A stretch of 64,000 bases of DNA, taken from positions 762,378 to 826,377 of the forward strand of contig CAWBUW010000002.1 of NCBI GenBank assembly GCA_963792075.1. Reading direction: 5' to 3'. Made by a program: the position numbers and the translations under genes. The DNA is from CAWBUW01 sp963792075 (GTDB lineage: Bacteria; Chloroflexota; Anaerolineae; Anaerolineales; UBA4823). This document shows positions 35,872 through 45,100 of this stretch, one piece after another; the stretch's first letter is position 1; each line of letters starts with the position of its first letter. Under the pieces are notes generated by a model, which was not told the origin of the DNA, did not search any database, and saw only the letters and a program-made list of their open reading frames with translations.

Positions 35872-36555
35872 TTATTCCTCCTCGTGCGACAGGCGCAAAT
35901 CCGGGCGGACGATCTTGCGCGGCCCGCCGTCCCGCGAGGTGCGCCAGTTCTTCGGCGGCCGGATTTCCATGATCAGGTCCAGCTTATTCATACTTTTGAG
36001 CCGGTCATAGATCAACTGCCAGGCGCAGTTAACCTCCGGGTTGATCTCACAATGCCCATTTTCCGATCCGCCGCAGGGGCCGTTGAGCAGCGATTTCGAA
36101 CAGCGTGCGATCGGGCAGATGCCGCCGGTCAGTCCCAGGATGCAGTCGCCGCAGGCCGCGCAGCGTTCTACCCAGACTCCTTGTTCCGAGGGCAGTCCCA
36201 GGAAGGTGGTGTTCAGGCCGGGCACGACCCAGGTTTCCGGGAAGTGTTCTGCGATGGCTTGCACCCCAATCCCGCAGCCGAGCGAAAGGACGATATCGGC
36301 TTGTTTGATTTGTTCGCTAAATTGGTCCAGGTACTCCCACTCGCATTGGCGCTGGACGGTCACATCCTGGATGTCCTTATCGTCTCCGTCCAGCCGGGAA
36401 GCCATGCGTAACGAGGCAGAGACAATGGCGGCCTCCCTGGCGCCGCCGGCGAAGCAAACCGTCACGCAGGTGCCGCATCCGACCACCAGGACGGTCTTGG
36501 CATCTCCGATCAGGTTTTTGAGCTCCTGCAATTTCTTCTGTTCAGCTATGATCAT
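35872..36555 (-). CDS. metV: MetV, zinc/Fe-S partner subunit of methylenetetrahydrofolate reductase
   Basis: 227 residues from ATG 36555 (AGAGGG about 8 nt upstream); a longer frame from 36624 runs back through the hairpin and is rejected. The N-terminal half has VLVVGCGTC and LSLGCGIGVQ. The C-terminal half has the cysteine-rich signature of the MetV family (CAACGDC, GGICPIARCSKS, GPCGGSENGHCEI). MetV forms a heteromer with MetF and carries Fe-S clusters that pass electrons to the MetF flavin in acetogens. It lies directly between the MvhD/HdrA genes and metF, which fits that wiring. Confidence 0.92.
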   Translation of the reverse strand: MIIAEQKKLQELKNLIGDAKTVLVVGCGTCVTVCFAGGAREAAIVSASLRMASRLDGDDKDIQDVTVQRQCEWEYLDQFSEQIKQADIVLSLGCGIGVQAIAEHFPETWVVPGLNTTFLGLPSEQGVWVERCAACGDCILGLTGGICPIARCSKSLLNGPCGGSENGHCEINPEVNCAWQLIYDRLKSMNKLDLIMEIRPPKNWRTSRDGGPRKIVRPDLRLSHEEE

Positions 36556-36585
36556 GCAGCTACCCTCTTTTGAAATTTGGCGGTG

Positions 36586-36626
36586 GTGTGGTTGGCATGT
36601 ACTCGCCGAGTACACGCCAACCACAC
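36586..36626. terminator. Long hairpin between mvhD and metV
   Basis: 19-bp stem (36586-36604 with 36608-36626) with one A-C mismatch, loop GCC closed by C-G. It lies inside the operon, so it may cause partial termination or protect one message segment. Confidence 0.6.
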
Positions 36627-36641
36627 ATACGATATTTTCCG

Positions 36642-37073
36642 CTAGGTTCTTAATGGGTTCGGGCCCATTGCTTTCACTTTGTCGTACATGTCGCTGGCCG
36701 CGCTGGCAAATCCATTGGCCATGGCGGACGACATATTGAACATGCTCACTCTTTCCGCTTCCAGGCCGATCTCCGTCAAAAGCTGCCGGGCGTAAGTCAC
36801 CCGGCGTTTGGCATTCGCATTACCTTCCAGGTAATGACAGTCGCCGGGCATTCAACCCGCCACCATCACCCCGTCCACACCGCCCTCCAGCGCCTGCAAT
36901 ACCAGCAGCACGTCGAGCTTCCCGGTGCACGGCAGCAGCACAATTTTGATGGCGGGCGGATAATGCAAGCGCAGTCCACCGGCCAGGTCAGCCGCGGCGT
37001 AGGCGCAGTGTTCACAGCAGTAGGCTACGATTTGAAAAGCGCTGGCGGGTGAGCTCAGCTCGTGATCTGACAT
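36642..37073 (-). CDS. mvhD: MvhD/FlpD-family electron-transfer subunit, selenoprotein (UGA = Sec74)
   Basis: 143 residues if the in-frame UGA at 36854-36852 is read as selenocysteine. The first part (YCCEHCAYAAAD, VLLPCTGKLD) and the second part (MPGDCHYLEGN, RVTYARQLL, GLEAERVSMF) together form one ordinary MvhD domain; neither is complete alone. The UGA falls exactly where the cluster-binding cysteine of GCHPGDCH-type motifs belongs. The paralogue at 41659-42186 has Cys73 there (ACPIGNCHH). Selenocysteine at this site is known in Methanococcus VhuD. A hairpin suited to a bacterial SECIS follows the UGA. ATG 37073 has GGAGG 6 nt upstream and overlaps the HdrA gene by 19 nt. MvhD binds a [2Fe-2S] cluster and passes electrons to HdrA. 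Confidence 0.88.
36800..36851 (-). promoter_or_regulatory. Candidate bacterial SECIS element
   Basis: Immediately after the UGA: an outer 6-bp stem CCCGGC/GCCGGG (36843-36848 with 36800-36805) and an apical 7-bp stem CATTACC/GGTAATG (36830-36836 with 36818-36824) with a UGGAA loop. The apical loop lies 23-27 nt past the UGA, within the usual bacterial range, and it contains the GG often seen for SelB binding. It is coding sequence as well. Confidence 0.7.
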
Positions 37074-40000
37074 AACTGCCCTCCCAAGATAGGTGAAACC
37101 AGTGCATCGACTTTGGCGATCATCTGGGCATCGGTGTAATGCATCAATTGAATGGCACGCGCCGGGCATTCGGAGGCGCAAGAACCGCAGCCCTGGCAAA
37201 TGGCAGGCTCGATTCGGGCCGCGCCCATCACGCCGCCAACCCCGACCAGGTCCGGGTCGATGCGGGGAACTTTGAACGGGCAAATGCGCACGCAGGTCAG
37301 GCAGCCGGTACATTTCTGCGGGTCGACGACTGCCACGCGGCCGCCGGCGGTCAGAGTTTCCTGGCTCAATACCCTGGCGGCGCGCGCTGCGGCGGCCTGG
37401 GCCTGGATCAGAGTCTCGTCCAGCAGCTTCGGATAATGTGCCATGCCGGCCATGAACACACCCTCCGTGGCGAAATCCACCGGGCGCAGCTTGACGTGGG
37501 CCTCCAGGAAGAACCCATCGGCATCCAGAGGGACTTTGAACAGAGTTGCCAGCTTGCCGGCATCCGCATTGGGCACAACGGGCATACTCAATACCAGTAA
37601 GCTGGCCTCCAGCCGGAAGGTGCGTTTTAGAATCGGATCCCAGGCCTCTACCTGGATCCCTGCGCCATCTGGGGCGGGCCGGGTTTGTGGTGGCCGGCTC
37701 TCGTCGTAGCGGATAAAGACCACGCCTTGCTGGCGGGCGGCTGTGTACAGGCGTTCTTTGAAACCGTAAGTACGGATATCACGATAAAGGACCACGACTT
37801 GCGCCTGGGGATTCTGGGCCTTGAAGGCCAGGGCATTTTTCAAAGCCACGGTACAGCAGATGCGGCTGCAAGTTTTTTCGCCTGGGCCAACGCATTGGAT
37901 CATCACGACCGTTTTTACCTGGCGGATGTCGCCGGCCTGTCCGGCCAGGCGCGCTTCGAATTCCTGCTGCGTGATGACCGCGGGGTGCTGGCCGTAGCCG
38001 TAGTCGGAGCCGCGGTATTCCTGGGCGCCGGTAGCCAGGATGGTAACGCCATGCCGGATTTCCAGTCTTTCGCCGTCCCCGGTGCTGCCAGCACTGCGAA
38101 TTTCGCTGACGAAATTACCCTTAAATCCGCTCGTGACAGCCACGACGCTGTCCAGGTGTACGGTGATGCTCTCGTGCGCAAGCACCTGAGCGATCAGTTG
38201 TTGTAATATCACCTGCGGGTCTTTGCCATTGCTGGGGATGTGGATCCGCCGCAGGTTGCCGCCCAGCTCGGGACCTTTCTCGACCAGGTGAACCGGAAAG
38301 CCCTGCTGCGCCAGGGAGTACGCCGCGGTCAGGCCAGCCGCGCCGCCGCCTACCACCAGCGCAGCCTGCTGGACGGGCAGGTCGATCGTGGTTTGGGGCT
38401 CCAGCAGGGCTGAGCGGGCTGCGGCCATTTGAACCAACTGCCTGGCCTTGAGGGTGGCTGCCTGGCGGTCATCGGAATGCACCCAGGAGCACTGGTTGCG
38501 GATGTTTGCCATCTCGAAGAGGTACGGGTTCAGGCCGGCGGAACGCAAGCTGTCCTGGAACAAGGGTTGGTGCGTGAGCGGTGTACAGCTCGCTACCACC
38601 ACCCGGTTCAGGCCGCGCGCCTGGACTACCTCGCTGATATGTTTGATACTGTCTTGTGAGCAGGTGTAAACCGTAGATTCGGCGTGGACTACGTGCGGCA
38701 GGCTGCCGGCGTGTTCCGTAACCGCTTGCACATCCACGAAACCGGCGATGTTCGATCCGCAGTGGCACACAAATACTCCGATGCGCGCCGGCTCACCGCT
38801 GACGTCCCTTTCGGGGGGATAGGTACGCGGTTGGGTCAAAGTGAAGCGGGCGCGGCTCAAATCGGCTGCGACGGAAGCCGCAGCGCCGCTGGCATCCACC
38901 ACCGACTCGGGGATGTCTTTCGGTTCGCGAAAAGGCCCGACCGCGTAAATCCCAGGCCGGCTGGTTTCCAGAGGATTGAATTGGACGGTATGGCAAAAAC
39001 CATATTCGTCCAGCTCGATACCCATCCGCCTGCCCAGCTCACGGACCGGCTCGGAAATCTCCATGCCCACCGAGAGCACCACCATGTCGAAAGTCCCCTG
39101 CTGCTGTTCACCTTGCTCGTCCAGGTATTGCAGGCTCAGGTCGTGCGTCTGGGGGTCTTCATACAGATTGCTGATGCGGCAGCGAGTGTAGTGGATGCCG
39201 TAACGCTGGCGCGCCCTGTCAAAATAACTCCCGTAGCCTTTGGAAAAAGCGCGCATATCCATCATGAATACATGAATATCTAAATCCGGCTGGTGCTCCT
39301 TGGCGATGGTGGCTTCTTTGGTCGCATACATGCAGCACACCGCGGAACAATAATCGTGGCTCTGGTCACGCGAGCCCACACACTGCAAGAAAGCAATCCG
39401 CCTGGGGGGCTTACCGTCCGACCTGCGCTGGACGTGACCGCGCGTCGGCCCGGAGGCCGAGAGCAGGCGTTCGAACTGCAGGGAAGTCACGACGTTGGGA
39501 TAACGCCCCAGCCCGTACTCCTGGGAAAGGTGGGCGCGGTAGATCTGGTAACCAGGCGCCAGGACGACCGCCCCGACATCCAGGGTCCCGATCTGTTCGA
39601 CCTCATCGTGGTTGATGGCATCCCGCCCGCAGGCGAAAACGCAGCTCATACATTCCGAGCAGATGCCGCAGGCCAGGCAGCGGGCAGCCTCTGCCTGGGC
39701 GCTGGCTTCATCATAGCCACCTTCGACCTCAGAGAAATTGTCCAGGCGTTGTTCAACCGGCAGCTCGGGTAATGCGATGCGCGGCTGTAGCCGGATCTCA
39801 CCCCGGTCCAGGCGTTCATCGATCTCCTGGCGGCTGAGCCGGACCACGGGCAGCTCGGGCTTGGGAGGGCGTTCCAATTGCTCGCCCTGCAGATAGCGCA
39901 TGATCGAGGTAGCGGCTTGATGACCGCTGTGGACAGCCTCGATCACAAAGGCGGTACCGCTGACGCTGTCACCGGCGGCGAAAACGCCCGGGCGGGTCGC

Positions 40001-41611
40001 GGCCATGGTATTGGGGTTAATGGCAATCGTCTGGCGCTGGGTGATCCCTACGCCGGCGTCCTGGGGGATGAACGCCAGGCCGGCGCGCTGGCCGACCGAG
40101 AAAATGACCGTATCGCAGGGGAGCTCGAACCTGCTGTCGGGTGTCTTTTCTACCTGTAATCGTCCGGTCTCATCAAAATGGAATGATGCCACCTGCATGC
40201 ACGCCACGCCACGCACGCGCCCGTGCTCGTCGCCCAGGATCTCTTCGAAGCTCAATCCTGGGTGCAGGATCACGCCCTCAGCCTGCGCCGCTTCGACTTC
40301 CCAGGCGTGGGCGGGCATCTTGTCCCGGCCTTCCAGGCAGGCCAGATGGACTTCTACGCCCAGGCGGATGGCGCTGCGGGCGCAGTCGATGGCGACGTTG
40401 CCGCCACCCAAAACCAGGATGCGCTTGCCTAAAGCAGGCACGTCTGGCGAGGTGGATTTTCCTCCGGGCAAGTATTTTCCCAGGCGCACGTCGCGCAGGA
40501 ACTGCGTGTTGACCAGGATGCCGTTCAAATCAGAGCCGGGAATGCGCAAGCGGATGCCCTCGTGCGCGCCAACTGCGATCAGCACTGCCTGGAAACCAGC
40601 CTCGAACAAGTCATCCAGATTCTCTACCCGGTGGTTGAGGTGCAGCTCTACGCCCAGGTCCAGGATATCCTGGACTTCGCGCTCGATGATGGCGGTAGGC
40701 AGGCGATACTCTGGGACGCCCAGGCGCAGCATACCCCCTGCCACCGGCATGGCCTCGAAGATGGATACACTGAAACCCGCCCACGCCAGGTCCTGCGCTG
40801 CCGTCAGGCCGCAAGGACCGGCGCCAATGATGGCGACGCGTTCTTCGAACCGGCACACGGCGGGCGCTACGGGTTGGCGCTCAGAGGCGTACACTTTATC
40901 GGTAACGAAGCGCTTCAGCGCGCGGATGTTGATGGGCTCATCTACCTGGCCGCGGTTGCAGGCCGATTCGCAGCGATGGTTGCAGATGCGTCCGCAGATG
41001 CCAGGGAAGGGATTGTCCATCTTGATCACCCGCAGCGCATCTTGCCAGCGGCCCTCCCGGATCAGGGCGATGTATCCCTGGGCGCGCTGCCCGCTGGGGC
41101 AGGCATCCCGGCAGGGGGCAATGCCGCGTTTTTCGATGGCGAAGGCATTGGGAACAGCCTGGGGGTAAAGCTTGTAGACTGCTCTCCGCTGCACCAGGCC
41201 TTCGTTATACCGGTCCGGCACCACAACCGGGCAGACGGTCGTGCAATCTCCGCAGGCAACGCATTTCAAAGGGTCCACGTAGCGCGGCGACTGCCGCACC
41301 TGCACCTGAAAATTACCTACCTGTCCTTTGATCCCCAGCACTTCGCTGTTGGTCAGCACCTGGATGTTGGCGTGGCGGCCCGTCTCCACCAGCTTGGGGG
41401 AGATGGTGCACATAGCGCAGTCGTTGGTGGGAAAGGTCTTATCGAGCTGGGCCATCTTGCCGCCGACGGATGAACTGCTCTCTACCAGGTAGATCTTAAA
41501 ACCCTGGTCGGCAAGGTCCAACGCGGCCTGCATCCCGGCAATACCACCACCCACCACCAACACGGCTCCGGTCGTGCGGGGGGTCTCTTGAATTTGCGGG
41601 TTCGAGCTCAC
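37055..41611 (-). CDS. hdrA: HdrA-type flavoprotein with inserted GltD-like NAD(P)H module (double HdrA fusion)
   Basis: 1,518 residues from GTG 41611, chosen because AAGGAGG lies 3 nt upstream. Order: HdrA FAD motif VVGGGIAGMQAAL; 4Fe-4S motif CVACGDCTTVCP; an inserted GltD/NfnL-like unit (about 164-575) with its own Fe-S N-terminus (PCRDACPSGQ, CGRICNHRCESAC), FAD motif VAIIGAGPCGLTAA and NADPH motif ILVLGGGNVAIDCARSA; ferredoxin motif CLACGICSEC; the HdrA core QCVGSRDQSHDYCSAVCC; a second HdrA FAD unit (VVGGGAAGLTAA, about 1079); and two C-terminal 4Fe-4S motifs (CTGCLTCVRICP, CQGCGSCASECP). HdrA is the electron-bifurcating flavoprotein of Hdr complexes. The GltD insert suggests NAD(P)H as one electron partner. 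No in-frame UGA: the usual Sec/Cys site is Cys here. Confidence 0.92.
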   Translation of the reverse strand: MSSNPQIQETPRTTGAVLVVGGGIAGMQAALDLADQGFKIYLVESSSSVGGKMAQLDKTFPTNDCAMCTISPKLVETGRHANIQVLTNSEVLGIKGQVGNFQVQVRQSPRYVDPLKCVACGDCTTVCPVVVPDRYNEGLVQRRAVYKLYPQAVPNAFAIEKRGIAPCRDACPSGQRAQGYIALIREGRWQDALRVIKMDNPFPGICGRICNHRCESACNRGQVDEPINIRALKRFVTDKVYASERQPVAPAVCRFEERVAIIGAGPCGLTAAQDLAWAGFSVSIFEAMPVAGGMLRLGVPEYRLPTAIIEREVQDILDLGVELHLNHRVENLDDLFEAGFQAVLIAVGAHEGIRLRIPGSDLNGILVNTQFLRDVRLGKYLPGGKSTSPDVPALGKRILVLGGGNVAIDCARSAIRLGVEVHLACLEGRDKMPAHAWEVEAAQAEGVILHPGLSFEEILGDEHGRVRGVACMQVASFHFDETGRLQVEKTPDSRFELPCDTVIFSVGQRAGLAFIPQDAGVGITQRQTIAINPNTMAATRPGVFAAGDSVSGTAFVIEAVHSGHQAATSIMRYLQGEQLERPPKPELPVVRLSRQEIDERLDRGEIRLQPRIALPELPVEQRLDNFSEVEGGYDEASAQAEAARCLACGICSECMSCVFACGRDAINHDEVEQIGTLDVGAVVLAPGYQIYRAHLSQEYGLGRYPNVVTSLQFERLLSASGPTRGHVQRRSDGKPPRRIAFLQCVGSRDQSHDYCSAVCCMYATKEATIAKEHQPDLDIHVFMMDMRAFSKGYGSYFDRARQRYGIHYTRCRISNLYEDPQTHDLSLQYLDEQGEQQQGTFDMVVLSVGMEISEPVRELGRRMGIELDEYGFCHTVQFNPLETSRPGIYAVGPFREPKDIPESVVDASGAAASVAADLSRARFTLTQPRTYPPERDVSGEPARIGVFVCHCGSNIAGFVDVQAVTEHAGSLPHVVHAESTVYTCSQDSIKHISEVVQARGLNRVVVASCTPLTHQPLFQDSLRSAGLNPYLFEMANIRNQCSWVHSDDRQAATLKARQLVQMAAARSALLEPQTTIDLPVQQAALVVGGGAAGLTAAYSLAQQGFPVHLVEKGPELGGNLRRIHIPSNGKDPQVILQQLIAQVLAHESITVHLDSVVAVTSGFKGNFVSEIRSAGSTGDGERLEIRHGVTILATGAQEYRGSDYGYGQHPAVITQQEFEARLAGQAGDIRQVKTVVMIQCVGPGEKTCSRICCTVALKNALAFKAQNPQAQVVVLYRDIRTYGFKERLYTAARQQGVVFIRYDESRPPQTRPAPDGAGIQVEAWDPILKRTFRLEASLLVLSMPVVPNADAGKLATLFKVPLDADGFFLEAHVKLRPVDFATEGVFMAGMAHYPKLLDETLIQAQAAAARAARVLSQETLTAGGRVAVVDPQKCTGCLTCVRICPFKVPRIDPDLVGVGGVMGAARIEPAICQGCGSCASECPARAIQLMHYTDAQMIAKVDALVSPILGGQLCQITS

Positions 41612-41658
41612 TGTCCTCCTTTGGCATGGGAAAAACAAGCTAAGCTTGAGCTACACGC

Positions 41659-42186
41659 TCAATCGGTTGGTTTGGTGCGCATCCGCCTGCCGCGGAAATT
41701 AGCCTCCTCATCTTCTCCGTCTGCCTGGTTTGGGGCCGAGGCCGGTCCGGCGCGTGGAATACGTTTCAAGGGGCTGGGGCCCAACTGGCGGATGCGCTCG
41801 GTCATCACCTGGGCGGCCATGGCGAAAGTCTGGCCCTGGCTGCCGGACATGAAGAACATGTCCAGGCGGTTCCCGCCCAGCCCGATCTCATCGAGGATGG
41901 CCTTGGCACGCTTCACTCGCGCCAGGCCGCGCTCGTTGCCGCGCACGTGGTGGCAGTTGCCGATGGGGCAGGCCACCTGGTAAACGCCGTCTGCACCTTG
42001 CTCGAAGGCTTCCAGAATATAGCGGATATCCGTCTTCCCGGTGCAAGGCAGGCGCACGAACTTGACGTTGGCGGGGTATTGGATGTGCAGCGCGCCGGCG
42101 GTGTCGGCAGCCATATACCCACAGTACAGGCAGTAAAAAGCAGTGATCTCGGGTTCGAAAACCTGGCCGGCCTTTTCGGGAATCAT
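41659..42186 (-). CDS. mvhD: MvhD/FlpD-family electron-transfer subunit, cysteine form
   Basis: 175 residues. The core (YCLYCGYMAADTAGALH, VRLPCTGKTDI, QVACPIGNCHH, RVKRAKAILDEIG) is a full MvhD domain with cysteines at 19, 22, 48, 73 and 78 that can hold a [2Fe-2S] cluster. Cys73 occupies the position that is selenocysteine in the second copy. A basic C-terminal tail of about 30 residues is extra. Its ATG overlaps the stop of the double-HdrA gene (ATGA), so the pair is translationally coupled and should form one HdrA-MvhD module. MvhD normally links HdrA to a hydrogenase or formate dehydrogenase; neither is encoded in this window. Confidence 0.92.
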   Translation of the reverse strand: MIPEKAGQVFEPEITAFYCLYCGYMAADTAGALHIQYPANVKFVRLPCTGKTDIRYILEAFEQGADGVYQVACPIGNCHHVRGNERGLARVKRAKAILDEIGLGGNRLDMFFMSGSQGQTFAMAAQVMTERIRQLGPSPLKRIPRAGPASAPNQADGEDEEANFRGRRMRTKPTD

Positions 42187-45100
42187 ATCTGGACCTCTAA
42201 ACGCTGAGGTTCAGATGGGAGCCACTGGCCTAAACCCTGGATGTCATGCAGCATCATTTGCTGGTCGCTGTAATTGATCAATTGAATGGCGGTTGCCGGG
42301 CATTCACCTGTACAGGTGCCGCAGCCCTGGCATTGGGCCGGGTCGATATAAGCCGCCCCGCCCAGCCCGCCTACGCCGGTCCGGCCTTCCTGTTGGATCA
42401 CCTTGGGAATTTGGAACGGGCAAACGCGCGTACAGGTCAGGCATCCCACACACTTGGTGGGGTCTACCTGGGCTACGACACCGCCCAGGAAGAGCATGTC
42501 GCGAGACGACAGCACGGTCAGCGCGCGCGCGGCGGCCGCCAGGGCATGGCTGATGGTTTCTTCCAGGAATTTCGGATAGTGCGCGATGCCTGCCAGGAAA
42601 ATGCCTTCGCGCATGAAATCCATGGGGCGCAATTTGAGCTGCGCTTCCTGGAAAAAGCCCTCGCTGGAGAGCGGGACGTGGAACATGCGGGCCAGATCGG
42701 CCGTCCCTTTCGCCGGCAGGATGCTCATGCTGAGCGGGATCAGGTCGGCGGGTATCTCCAAGACACGGTTCAAATTCAGGTCGCGCAGGCGCACGAAGCG
42801 TTTTTGTGGTTCGCAAACCAGCTCGGGGGGTTCTGCATCGGTATAACGCACGAAGATGACCCCCAGGCGGCGCGCCTCATTGTAATGCTCTTCGCGGAAG
42901 CCATAGGTGACGATATTGCGATACAGGATGCTGACGTTGCACTGGGGGTTGAACAGCTTCAAGCGGATGGCGTTCTTGATCGCATTGGTGCAGCACACCC
43001 GCGAGCAGTAATCCAGGATGCCCTCTGGCCGGACACACTGGATCATCACCACGTCGTGCAAAGCAGCAATGGCTTTCGGCTGGTGGATGAACATTTCTTC
43101 CATTTCGTGCTGGGTGATCACACCCGGCAGATCCAGCCAGGCGTGGTTGTGCGCCTCGAGCCCGCCGGTTGCCAGGATGGCAACGCCATGTTCCAGGGCT
43201 ATATCTTCCACCAGCCCATCCAGTCGCTTTGTGGTCAGCGTGGTCTGGAAAAAACCAATATGGCCCGAATGCTGCTTGATTTCCGTGCGGGTATGCACCT
43301 GGATGCGTTGGTGTGAGCGCACGCGGTTGACCAGGTCGCGCAGCAGCAATTGTGGATTGTATCCTTCGGCTAAATAATCTAATTTGAGCAGGTTGCCGCC
43401 CAATACCTCGGTTTGCTCGACCAGGTGTACATCATATCCGCTGTCGGCGATTGCCAGGGCTGCCGTCATGCCGGCTACGCCCCCGCCGACCACCAGCGCG
43501 CTGGATCGACAGTGGTGCTTCTTCTTATAAACCGGTTCGGCGGCGACAAGCCGCCCCACGGCCATGCGCACCAGCTCTTGCGCCTTGCGGTTGGCGATTT
43601 CGGGCTGCCAGTGATGGACGCGGCTGCACTGCTCGCGCAGGTTGACCAATTCTAATAAGTAGGGGTTCAGCCCGGCCTGGCGCACGGTACGTTGGAACAG
43701 GGAATCGTGCGTGCGGTTGCTGCAGGCAGCGATGGCTACCCGGTTCAAGCCCAATTCCTGGATGCGTTCCTTCATCTGAGCGAGATTCTCAGGGAGGCAA
43801 GCTGTCTCCATGACTTCGACGTGAGCCACACCAGGGCACCTGGCTGTGGCTGCTGCCAGGGCTTTCAAATCCATTTTTCCGGAATCCCCATTCAGAGTCC
43901 CGGCGCAGGTGCAGATGAAGGCGCCAACCTTAACGGGCTCTTCATCCAGGTCGCGTTCGGGAGGCAGGCTGCCTACTTCCAGGAAAGGATATTCATGCGT
44001 ATAGGGGTAGCTGTTCAAGCGGTCGTTGAGCAGGCGCATCACCTCGGCTGCCGCGCCGCTGGCGTCGATGATGGTCTCGACGATCTCCTTGGGCGAAGAA
44101 AAAGCGCCGCAAACGAAGACCCCTGGGCGGGTGGTCTGGAGCGGAGTGAATTTATCGGTCTGGCAGAAGCCGTACTTATTCAGTTGGATGCCCAGTATGC
44201 GGGCGAGCTCGTTGGCCGTCTGGGGCGGCTGCAGCCCCGTGGCAAGCACCACCATGTCAAATTGCTGGGTGACCGGCCTGCCATCTGCATCGATGGAATG
44301 CAGGAGCAGGTTGTGACTGCCCGGGTCTTCGTCTATCGCCGAGATGCGGCAGCGGGTATATTGAATCCCATGCTGGTTGCGGGCTTTGCTGAAGTAGGTG
44401 CCGTATTCCTTGTTGAAGGCGCGCTCATCCATGATGAATACCTGGCAAGTGACGTCCTTCCCCAGCCTTTGTTTGGCCAGGATGGCTTCTTTCGTGGCGT
44501 ACATGCAGCAGATCGAAGAACAGTAGCTGTTTTTTTGGTCACGCGAGCCAATGCACTGCAGCCAGGCAATCGATTTTGGGCGTTGGTTATCGGATGGCCG
44601 GACGACAACCCCTTCCGTAGGGCCAGAACGGCTGGCCAGGCGCTCATACTGCATGGCGCTGACGACGTTGGGATAGCGCCCAAAGCCCAACTCTCCCAGC
44701 TCGGCCGGATCGAAAACCTGGAACCCGAGCGCCAGGATGATGGCCCCAACTTCTACGGTGAGCAAACGCGGCTGCTCATCGAGATGGATGGCTTTGGTTG
44801 GGCAGATTTCTGCGCATTTCCCACAGTCCTCGCAGTAAGGCCCCCGGTCGATCACGTAAGCATCGGGGACAGCTCGCGCCGTGGTCTTGAAGGCGGCTTT
44901 GTGGAAGGTCATGCCCTGCTGGTAGCTGTCAGGCAGCTCGACAGGGCAGGCCTGGTTGCAGTAACCGCAGTTGATGCAGCGCTGCGGATCGACGTAGCGC
45001 GGTTCGATGCGTAAGGATACCGAAAAATCTCCCGCCTGGCCTTCGATATCCAGGATATGGGTATTGGTCAGGAGCTCGAGGTTGGGGTGGGTGTTATTTT

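Noticed and set aside
36642..37313. Two separate small genes (36852-37313 and 36642-36851)
   Set aside because: Neither half is a complete domain; joined through the UGA they form one MvhD with a good start at 37073. The extra frame upstream of 37073 is a shadow of the HdrA gene.
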